From contig MCFL01000019.1 of the NCBI GenBank assembly GCA_002102555.1, positions 248,001 through 312,000 of the forward strand: 64,000 nucleotides of DNA, given 5' to 3'. Under the pieces are notes generated by a model that was given only the letters and a program-made list of their open reading frames with translations, did not search any database and was not told where the DNA came from. The translations under genes were made by a program, and so were the position numbers. Positions 23,101 to 32,548 of this stretch are shown here, piece after piece. This stretch comes from Catenaria anguillulae PL171 (lineage: Eukaryota; Blastocladiomycota; Blastocladiomycetes; Blastocladiales; Catenariaceae). Within the stretch, counting starts at the first letter, position 1; every line of letters starts with the position of its first letter.

Positions 23101-23216
23101 GCAAGCGACTGGGTCTGGAGCTGGTTTGGGTTTTGCATTTGCGGGGAGGCAGGTGAGGGCGACGGGGATGACGAGGGTGAGTGCCCTGGTGAGTGTTGAG
23201 ATTGCGACGGATACAT
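20139..23216 (-). CDS. Receiver domain-cyclic nucleotide phosphodiesterase fusion (RegA-like)
   Basis: Exons 23216-22448 and 22336-20139 encode 988 residues from the first in-frame ATG; the frame is open further upstream without an ATG. After a Pro/Ser-rich N-terminus, a receiver domain begins with VRVLVVDGDF (acidic pocket), then the phospho-acceptor Asp in YSLVICDIS, then PVIMMASVDE across the intron, and AGADDYLVKPVK with the conserved Lys-Pro. A 50-residue insertion with polyproline sits before the phospho-Asp strand. A Lys/Glu-rich coiled coil (VWRKRKEKKVLQLLEEERNK) follows. The class I PDE domain then has PYHNFRHAFDVTQ, the metal signature HDLEHDGKTNNY, SPLENRHM, KCADVSN and LGLTFSEFM. 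Expected job: hydrolysis of cAMP or cGMP gated by phosphorelay input, as in Dictyostelium RegA. Substrate specificity is not readable. Confidence 0.9.
22426..22440 (-). repeat. Homopolymer A/T run in the PDE gene intron
   Basis: A run of about 15 adenines on the plus strand reads as a poly-T tract just after the 5' splice donor (gtgcgtc) of the receiver-domain intron. It is a mutable tract and a likely place for assembly or read errors. Confidence 0.7.
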
Positions 23217-24099
23217 GGTTGTTCTACTTGCGTGTAGTGTGGTGGTCCTTGAGGGTGGACCTGAACCTGGACCCGGACCTGGACCTGGACGATGGCCAAT
23301 GTCAATGTGGCCGTTGGCTTGAGTTGAGGTTGGGCTTGAGGTTTGTGCGAGGGCTTGGGCTGGCCGGTGGCCTGGGCCAGGGCGTGGGCAGGGAAAGGCA
23401 GAGAGACGGGGGCGAGGAGGGGACGGCGATGGGTCCGGGGGGTGAGCAGCAAAGAGTCGGCGGGCTGGCCCAATGGATGAGCGATGAGTGCTTGGGAGCG
23501 ATTGCGTCAAGTGCTGGCGGTCGTCAATGTCGGGTCCATTCGCATTTCGGTGTGTTTGTGCATGTCAATTCGTATACGGTCACATTGGGTATTTAGTGTC
23601 AGTGTCCGGTCTGGTGCTATGTAATGCGCACGCCGATCCCCTCTCTCTCTGTCTCTCCTGATGGCTATGGCGTATATGTGCGTGCGCCAAAAACGCCAAT
23701 ATTAATATGTATACACTCCAACGTTAAACAAAACACAGCCGGTCGGCCGTTTGCACGGCAAACGCACGCACCCAACCGCTGCATCGTTTCAATGTTTTAC
23801 CCACGTGCATCGTACATTCTGTATGTGTACGTACGTACCAGTACCACTGACACACCGTTTCACAATCCACTCTGTGGGTGTGACTCATGGGATGTGGCTG
23901 GAATGATGACATTGCTTGGCAACACTTGTGTGTTTGGCGGATTTCAACTGGGGCAAGAAATCAACAAAAGAAACAAACGAAAAGAAAAACAGAAACAACA
24001 AGAATCAAAAGAAGCAACAACCAAAAAGCTATTGGGTCAATCCAGCTCCATACACAACCTCTCCCTCTCCTCATGAAAGCAATCATGGCGCGCGGACCA
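23217..24099. other. Intergenic, upstream of the PDE gene and 3' flank of the coiled-coil gene
   Basis: The part from 23217 to about 23510 is open in the PDE frame but has no ATG; it holds a Gly/Pro-type ggacct repeat near 23265-23295. It may be leader or an upstream coding exon. From about 23600 the sequence is gene-free. Confidence 0.4.
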
Positions 24100-26482
24100 C
24101 TACTTGCCCACCGTCAACCCAGGCGCCAACGGCGGCATGCTCGTCGTCAAGTAATCCAGCGCCTTCTTGTACGTGTTCTCGGCACCCTTGAGCTTGTCGT
24201 GTAACTTGTTCTTGAGCGTACGCACATCGGCCAAGTTTTTACCGCCGCCCGCCAACGCAAGCTGCGTATCGGACCCTTCGAGCTCGCGCTCGAGCCATTG
24301 TCGAAGCTGCACAACGTCTCTGAAATCCGTCTTGAACAAGGCCATGCGCAAGCTCACTTGGTTGGACCGCTTGAAGCGGTTGCTGTGGTATCAGTGGGTG
24401 AGAAAAAGCAAAAGAAAAATTGGACAAGAGGTAAGTATTGGCGCGACCCCTTGACGGACGGGCAATGGCAAATCAAAGAGAAATTCGGTCAACGTACTCG
24501 GACATGATGAACGAGTTCAAGAACCGGATCCGTTGTAAAATACGCAGCGCGTTCAAAATGTCTCGAAGCGGAGCCACTTGCTTGACCATGTGCGACTGCA
24601 CGACTTGCTCGAGAGCATTGTAAAACTCGCGCGGCTCATTGGCCATGGCGTACTCGTGCAATTGAGCAATCAGTTGGACCCAGGCGTGCTGGTAACGTAC
24701 ATCGGGCAGCGACTCGACCACGTTTTGCACGTGGGCATCTACGCACATACAAGGCGGTCAAACACAGCGAAACAAAATAAAAATCAACCTCGAATCAAAG
24801 AGCAATGAAGCAACGTACGGCCATGGCAATCGCCCGCAAGCGCAATCAACCACAAGGCGCCAATCGCCAACGCATTCCAATCATTGACCTGCTGAGCGTG
24901 CTCGTGCGTCACCAAATGCGCCACGTTGGAACAAAAGCCCGCATAATCCTTGAGCTCCAAGCTGCGCAAAAAGTCACGCGCAAGGTCATTGTACGACTTT
25001 TCCTGTTCCTCGTCGTCCTCGTCGTCTTCATGATCCCCCTCATCGTCCTCTGCATCCTCCTCATCGCCCTCGTCGTCCTCTCCGTCATCTTCTTCGTCCT
25101 CATCATCCTCGTCTTCTTCCCCATCGTCTTCCTCATCCGACATGTCGTCGTCATCGGCCTCGTCGTCCGAATGCCCGACGTGATTTGCGGCGCCATCCGC
25201 GGCGGCCTGTGCAATGGATGCAGCGGAACGTGCATTGGCATCGTGGGGCGCCGGGACTGCCGCTGCCATCGGGGCAGGAACGGCATGCGCGTTGGCGGCG
25301 GTGGTTGAGCGTGCAGACTGTGCATGTGCGTACGCCGCGGTTCCGTTGGGCGTTGCGCCGGCAGCAGGCACGGGTGCGGGGACATTGGTCTTTGGTGCTT
25401 GTGTACGTTGTTGTTGCGACTGTTGCGCTTGTTTCGGGGCCACGTGATTCCCACCACCGGCTCCACTACTTCCTCCCTTGGCCGCTTGTTGTTGTTGCTG
25501 TTGCTGTTGAGCCTGTGGCGGCTTGCCGGCCGCGGCTTGCGCGGCACCCTGCTGGACTTGGTGCTGCTGTTGCTGTTGCTGCTGAGCCTGAGCTTGTGCC
25601 TGTGCCTGCTGCGCGGCCTGTCGACTCAACGTCTTTTCGGCATTCTCGAGCGTCTTTTTCGCCGCCTTCAACTGGCTCAACAACTGCTCATTCTGCTCCT
25701 TGAGCTTTGCACACTCCTTGCGCAACTTGTCACACTCCTTTTCCATGCCCTCCATGCACGCGGCAAACTTGACCTTGGTGGCCTTGAGATCGCCCTCCAT
25801 GGCACGACGCAGCTTGAGCTCGTCCCTGGCCTGCGCGAGCTCGGACCGCATGGACCCAAGCGTGGACCGGCAGTCCTTGCACGCCTTGCGCAGCTCAACG
25901 GCCTCGGCATCGAGCAGCGTGACGCGATGCGACGTGGCCGCAAGTGTGCGGTCAACAGAGTGTTTGGACGCCTCAAGCCGCGTGCCAACGTCCACGAGCT
26001 GATGCCCGGCTTTGCGTGTCAGCGACAGCGTCATGGATATGTTGAAGATTTCGCGCTGCAGGCGAGAGATGGCTTGGCGGATGTCGGCGGGAATGGTCGG
26101 CGATGTCAGGTCGGGGAGCGACAGTTCGGTGGCCAACGACCGAGAGAATTGTTCAAAGGTGGGGGTCGGGGCCGACGGTAAAGTGGTGGCCAGGGCCGAC
26201 GGGTCCGTGGTCGAGGTCGACGACGGCGACGCGGATGACGATGGGTCTTGGAGCGGCGCGGGCGTCGAGGTAGAAGTGTTGGGCGAGGTTGCGCGACCCG
26301 TGGTGCCAGAGCCGGACCCAGAGCCGGCGGCACCGGTGCCCGAGCCTGAGCCCGAGCTGGCTGTGCTGGCGTTGCGGCGGACCTTTGCCTGAGGAGGGCC
26401 AACACACAAGAAGAAGGAGTTAGTTGGACTGGTGGAGCCGAGGAGGCTCTGGCACAAGAGGCAGGGACCCGGTGCATACCAT
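24100..26482 (-). CDS. Coiled-coil protein with polyQ and acidic tracts, unknown family
   Basis: Exons on the minus strand are 26482-26480 (the ATG alone), 26388-24819, 24738-24498 and 24382-24100, giving 698 residues. The start is chosen because an ATG followed directly by gtatgc, with acceptor cctcag 91 bases on, restores frame to AKVRRNAST. Order: Ser/Thr/Gly-rich N-terminus; helical region IRQAISRLQREIFNISMTLS; long coiled coil (ELRKACKDCRSTLGSM to KTLENAEKTLSR, about residues 200-300); polyQ and Ala/Gln runs; a strongly acidic run of Asp and Glu about 60 residues long; and a folded helical C-terminus (SYNDLARDFLRSLELKDYAG, LPDVRYQHAWVQLIAQLHEY, TDFRDVVQLRQWLERELEGS, LDYLTTSMPPLAPGL). The C-terminal helices look like a structured interaction domain. 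I do not recognise the family. Confidence 0.75.
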
Positions 26483-27320
26483 GACGACAAAAGCCTACGA
26501 CGATCTGCTCCCGCACAAAAGAAAATCGATCAGTCAATGGCGAAATCCCGAAACCGAAACGAGAAGACGCGAAGCCAAACAGGGGGAAAATTGGCACAAG
26601 TTGTGGGCCAAGCAGGGAAAAGGGCGCTCTTTCCAGAATGGCCTTCAGCAAAAGATGGCCAGTACGGCCAGTTCAAACAGCGGTTGGCTTGTGTTGGGTT
26701 GGCGGAGGCCCCGGTGCTTGCGGGACGGACTGCGATCGGCGGGCGCGGACTAAAATCGTACGGGGGTGCCGAGTAGACGGTGGGTGGAAAGGATTGCTTT
26801 GGGTCGTATCGTGCGTTACAGTGCGGATACGGGCGTGGGTGCACTCGCGTTGCCGGGCGATTGGTGCTGTTGGGTCGAGTGAGTGGAGTGATTTGGCAAT
26901 GTTTAATGTTTGGGTTGTATGTGCCCGACAGATCGGCGGCCCACTGCCGCTGACTGTCACGCGCCATCTGCAGCATGAACGCGTCAGCACAAACCCACGT
27001 TCCTGATCTCCAGATTCGGTTCGGAGCAACTTTGCTTTCCTACTCAGTTCACTGCACTTGCAGCGTACATAGCGTGAATCGACGGTGGGTGCTGTTGTCC
27101 GCACCGGCAGAGACTTGCCATCACCAACAGCAACAAAATCGCCATGATTTGAGGTTTTAAATACACCAATGATTTCATGACTGAATCACGCTCATTACTT
27201 GCCGCAATACCGGGCTCAATTCTCTTCATTCCCACGCACTCAGCTCGCCTGCCCACTGCGACGTGATCCTTCCAGCTCTCGTGAATGTAGACAACATTTC
27301 AAGCGAAATTCATCACCATC
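26483..27320. other. Divergent intergenic region
   Basis: About 840 bases between the start of the coiled-coil gene (-) and the start of the RA-PH gene (+), so it holds both promoters. An AT-rich segment (gaggttttaaatacaccaatg near 27153) is a candidate core promoter for the RA-PH gene. No coding sequence is supported. Confidence 0.5.
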
Positions 27321-30300
27321 ATGCCTGGCCGCATTGACACCTCGGGTCGGCCACCGGGCGGTGCCTCGGCAGCCGCTCCTCTCAGTCCTCTCAGCGCCTT
27401 TTCGCTGTCGAGCCCGACTTCGGCAACAGGCGGCATGATACCGCCACGCAAAATCGACGACTTGCTGTCACAGCTCGAAGAGTTTGAGATGCAGCTGGAA
27501 ATCGACGGCAGCGATAAGCTTAGCAGCGCCAACGACAGCACAAAGACCAATCGCGGATCCTCGTCCTCGGCGTCATCACCAACAGCCACCACGTCTCTCG
27601 ATGCGGCTCTCATGTCTCCTCTGCTTTCACCCATGTCGCCCGTGGGAAGCGGCGGTGGGAATCCGTTTGTTGCGAGTGCATTGGGAAGTGGCGTACAACA
27701 TTCCTTGACGAGTACAACGACAGCCAATTCGTCGCCAGCAACGCCTGCAGCAAACATTGATTTGACAAAGTACATGCCCATGACCAAATCCTCGTCGTTT
27801 GGTCACAACAAGAGTGTTCAGTCACCGCTGACGGCACGCAATCCGGCCATGATGGGTGGGATGCAGCCAAGTGCACTGTCCAATCCTCCTCAGGTATGCT
27901 TTATCATGAATTCCCACGAGACTGCGTACACTTTGTCGTCTATCAATTCACTTTCGACATTTTGAACCATTTCAGTCAAGCCAATACGCCGACACGGAAG
28001 ACGATGACGATATCGCGCCGCCGCCGCCTCCTCCGCCCGCCATCTCCACATCTTCTCCCCGCCGTGCAAGTGCATCGGCCACCGTCTCGCCGGGCGGCAC
28101 GCGCCGTCCAAGCCAACAAGCGCAACCTCCACATGCATCTTCCGTTCCCGCACCGGCAAGTACGGGCGCCATCCGCCGTGCATCGTCACCACACGCAGGC
28201 CCGCCACTCGCCATCAGCACCAACCCGACGGTCCAACGTGTTGCCGTCGGAGCCAATACCAACGATGCAGCGCAGTCACCCACCATCATCATGGATCCCA
28301 TTGCAAAAGTGAGTAATCTCAGGTCAAAGTTTGACCAGCCCGCAGGCACTGCCATCAAGCCCACTGGATACCATCCAGCGAGCGCTCCTCGATCGTATGC
28401 ATATCAGCAGCATCAGCACCAGAATCCGGTCAAGGCAAGTCACATTACCACAACCACCGTGACAGCTCCCACGCCGTATCGGGTCCCGCTCGAAACACAC
28501 GCCGTGGACTCTGACGATGATGGAGATGATGAGGGTAGAGACTTGGGACACGCAAACGATGATGAAGAGGATGACCCGACGTTTGGCGGGCTTGGCAGTG
28601 GCAAAGTGCGGTCGCTCAAGAGCTTGTTTGAATCCGGTGGGGTGGCAACGTCCTTGTCCAACTTGCACTCCGTGTCGCCGGCGAGCGCAGGGCAGCACGA
28701 CGCGGTCGCAAGCAAGTATTTTGCACCAGATTCGCAGCATGCTGTAGACACGGATGTCGACACTGAAGTGGATGACGACGATGACGACATTCCACCACCG
28801 CCACCGCCGCCACGTTCGCATCAACAGCAACAGCCCACGACGGTAGAAGCAAACAAGCGCGTCTCGTTTTCGGCGACAAACTCGGTGCAGCAGGTTTCGA
28901 GTGTGTCGCTCATGAGCGAGTCGGAGAACTCGTCTCCTAAAGCCGCAGCACTTTCTCTGCTCACGGAGCCGCCCCGTCGTGCGTCAGGTTCAGGACCTGG
29001 GTCGGCGACTGCACGTGCCGCATCGGCTGCCTTGCCGCCGTCATCGCCAACGGCCGCCGCACATCCATCCGATCTGTCGCACATCTACGAGACCATTGTC
29101 CAAGAAGCCAACGTGGTGTTGAGCAGAAAATCGAGTCGCGTCGACCCAGGACAACTTGCTCAAGCCGCTGGCTCATCCGCTTCACAACAACAACCACTGG
29201 CGCAAACGCGCGCCGCCGCACCCCTTGCACTGGCCCCGCTGCAGGTTCCCTCAGCGCAGCTCCAGGCCACCGCCACGGCCGAATCCATGCTTTTGAGCCG
29301 CCAGCAGTCACTCACGGAACTGTTCCGCCTGCTCGATCTTCCGCTCGACTCGACCACCCCTGGCGGCCCGCTTGCTCCCGGCGGCGACTCGTCCACACTT
29401 ACAAGCCCGCACAAGACGAGTTCACGCAACGGTTCGCAACGTGGGACGCTCACGAGACAAATCGAGCTGGCCAAGGCGTCTGCGGGCGCTGCCGCGCCCA
29501 CTGGTGCATGGACTCCGTCGGTCGGTGAGGGCGTATCTCCCGGATCGGGCCAAGCTGCAGGCGCGTCGCCATCGCAAGTCATTTCTGACGCGTACCAGTG
29601 GCTCAACAGCCAGCGCACGGCCGAGGTCAATGTAGGTCCGGTGCCCCAGTTGCCGCATCCGGATCTCGTGTCTCCGATTGTCCCCCCACCACCGCCGCAA
29701 GCAAGAGGTGGTCCCACGGGACAGTCGCAGAGACCAGTGTCGACGACCAGCAGCATGTTTGCGCAACGTGCAACGCAGGTGTTGGAGATGGAATGGGGCG
29801 ACGAGGTGAGCATGCTTGCCGACTTGCTGTATGGTACAGGGGATGGAGAGGATGCAGGAGCCGCGACCAAGCTGCCAGAGGTGGAACTTGCCGTAGACCA
29901 TCGGCCGCGGCCGCAGCCTCCCAGGATGGCTGTGGATACAACGCCCGCGCCGCCGAGGAGTGCAGCGGTGCAGACGTCGCCGCCAAAGAGTCCAGTGACG
30001 GTGTCTTCGTCATCAAACTCGACAGTGAACCGCGACCGAGCCTTGACGGACGCGCCGCCCCCAGTTGCCGCCAGCTTCGTCAACACCACTGGCACGGGAT
30101 TGCCCAATTCTCAGTCTGTTCCCAATGCCCTCACATCCCGTGGCGCTCCTCTTCAGCCGCAGAACGCTCAGCAACTACCCGCATCCGCCGCGAACGGCGC
30201 AACACGCCTGTCGGCAACCGAAATGGCCGAACGCTTACGGCAAGCTGAAGAGCGCCGTGCTGCGCAACGTGCGGCGGCTGCTGTCTCGCTGTCCAACTCG

Positions 30301-32045
30301 CACCCGACACATGCCCCAGCCCCAAACCAGCGATCCGCGGCGCACGGACTCGATGCGGCCGACCCAAGGGTTGCCGAAGCACTCGCCAAGCTTGCCGCCG
30401 CGCAGGTGCAAAAGATGCCGATTCGCGTTTACATCAACGACATGGCCGTGTTCAAAACGGTGGAAATCACGAGCGTTATGGCGGCGGGCGTGGTTGCCGA
30501 GGCAGTGGCCGAGCGCGCCGTGTTGGCGGGCATGGTGCCCAATTCGCCGAATGCGCCGGGCGGCGGGACAGGATCCAGTAGCAACAATAACTCGAGTGGT
30601 GGCGGGTGGACACTGTTTGAGGTGTTTGCCGATGTAGGCATTGAGCGGCCGTTGCGCGACTGGGAACGTGTCACGGACGTCATGCGGTCGTGGGAGCGCG
30701 ACACAAAGAATGCATTTTTGCTCAGGAGGTATGGGTACAAGTCGAGTTTGACGGTGGATGCGCTCAAGATGTTTTATCCGGGCGTAAAGGACTATTTGCA
30801 CATTGAGACAAAGCCGGGCACGTTTAAGCGCAAGTACTTTGAGTTGAGATTGGGAATCGAGCAGAATTACACGGGGGCGACTGGGCAGGGGGCTCTGAAT
30901 CCAAAGAGTGCATTGGTGGAGAGGGAAGTGGCGGGTCTGTACATGAGCAACGCCGAGGATAAGCAAGCCGTGTTACTGTGCAGTCTGGCACATTACGACG
31001 TACGATTTCTTGAGCTTTTATTCTTCACTTTTCGCATGAGCTGACTGTGAGTTGTCTGCAGGTGTACACACCCATCAATGGCCCACGCAAACGCGCGCCG
31101 ACAAAGTACGGATTCGCTCTCAAATCACAACAACGCATGTCGCTGTTTGAGGACCCCAACGATGGCTTCGTGTTTTATCTGTACACGTACTCGATGGAGA
31201 AGATGAAGGAATGGGTCTTGGCGCTGCGCAACGCAAAGGCACATGTGGATCGGGTGCTGCGGCCAGAGTGGTTGTCGCCGTTTGAGGAGTTGCAGATGCA
31301 GCAGCAACAACAGTTGGCCACGTCGACGTCGACATCTTCCACAGCGCCACGGCCAACGGTGCCTTCCGTTGCCACAGTAATGTATGCAACAGCAGAGCCT
31401 TCAGTCGAAGAGAGCAACATGCCGCCTCCGCAGCAGCAGCAGCAATCGTCGATTTATCAGACGGTGAACTCGAATGTCGCGATTGCTGCTCACCAGGCAC
31501 AACCCCAACATGGCTCACCGCCTCGTCAACAGCAGCAACAGCAGCAACAGCAGCCGGCCTTGCCTCGCGGTGTTGTGGCATCCAACTCTTCGGAGTATCG
31601 CGCTCCGCAACAGGCTCCAACAGCCGACTTTGCAGCACAGAGCTCAGGAGCATCTCGCCCACCTCCCGCCGCAGCAATGGGAACTTCGGCCGCCGCAAGT
31701 TATCCAAACTCGAGTGCAACCTACAACATCTCATCTTCGTCAACCGCCGCTCAGCGCCCGCTCCCCAACCCTCCAGCAGCCATAGTTCCCGCAGCAGTCG
31801 CCACCGGCGGCAGCAACAGCATTCCGCGCTCCACAAGTAGCAGTCTTCGCGATCCGCCATTTCCCACGTCCTCGTCCAACAAGTCCAGCTCGTTGACGCG
31901 CCCCGTTGCGCCCGGCGAGACGTACATGGACCGCATTGAGACTCAGCGCGTGCAGCTGGCCACGGCGGTTGCTCAGGCAAAGAAGGCACCCGGGAGTAAT
32001 GGGCCCCTGGTCGATATCATTCCCGAGGGGCACGGGAGGCGATGA
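27321..32045 (+). CDS. RA-PH scaffold protein, MRL (RIAM/lamellipodin)-like
   Basis: Exons 27321-27893, 27976-30999 and 31062-32045 give 1526 residues. Near residue 45 is a short amphipathic helix, KIDDLLSQLEEFEMQLEIDG, like the talin-binding helix of RIAM. Proline runs with acidic flanks follow (DDDDIAPPPPPPP, DDDDDIPPPPPPP), as in Ena/VASP-EVH1 ligands. A helix with MAERLRQAEERRAAQR then leads to a Ras-associating domain (MPIRVYINDMAVFKTVEITS ... WTLFEVFADVGIERPLRDWE) and, directly after, a PH domain (YLHIETKPGTFKRKYFELR ... YGFALKSQQRMSLFEDP ... FVFYLYTYSMEKMKEWVLAL). The RA-PH tandem is typical of MRL and Grb7/10/14 proteins, which link Ras-family GTPases and phosphoinositides to actin. 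The tail is rich in Gln and Ser. The family assignment rests on motif order read by eye. Confidence 0.8.
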
Positions 32046-32548
32046 GAAGATGACTGCTTGGAAGGATGTAGTGACTCTTTCACCGTTTAGTGGTTCTTGT
32101 GGAAGTTGTTTGTTCACGTTTAGTACCCGTGCTGATGAAAGCTGTGACCAACCGATCCAGCCCATGTGGACAGCATATGGCTTCAACGCTTCCAGGGAAA
32201 TAGGAAGCGAGTGACTCTGACGGTTGTGTACGTCGCTGAGGGTCACACATGGCGTCAAGTGCTTTCGAATGACAAGCCGGCCTGGCCTGCATGTGAGGCT
32301 CCGACCAGGCGCCCTGCTCCGCCACGTGTCATGACATGACATACTCAAACTCTGATTTCCTCCTCTGCCATGACGGACATAAACATGGCTGAAAACTATA
32401 AGGCAAGGGGATACAGACAACGAGAAATCACAAAAGGCAGATGTGGAGCAAATGCAAGCAAAGCAAAAGCGAAAACAATAAATTACGACAAAAAGCAAAA
32501 AGTGATGCAAACTGAAGAATGCAACAAAAACACACAACAAGAAAGTGA
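32046..32548. other. Intergenic between convergent genes
   Basis: About 500 bases of 3' flank for the RA-PH gene (+) and the large disordered-protein gene (-). The right half is A-rich. No gene seen. Confidence 0.5.

Noticed and set aside
24805-25308. Plus-strand frame with apparent transmembrane helices (Val/Ile/Leu runs)
   Set aside because: Reverse reading of the Asp/Glu tract gives Val/Leu/Ile; not a real membrane protein.
25324-26181. Plus-strand Leu-rich frame that looks membrane-like
   Set aside because: It is the reverse reading of the Gln/Lys/Glu coiled coil (CTG/CTT runs), a known artefact; the minus frame is clearly coding.
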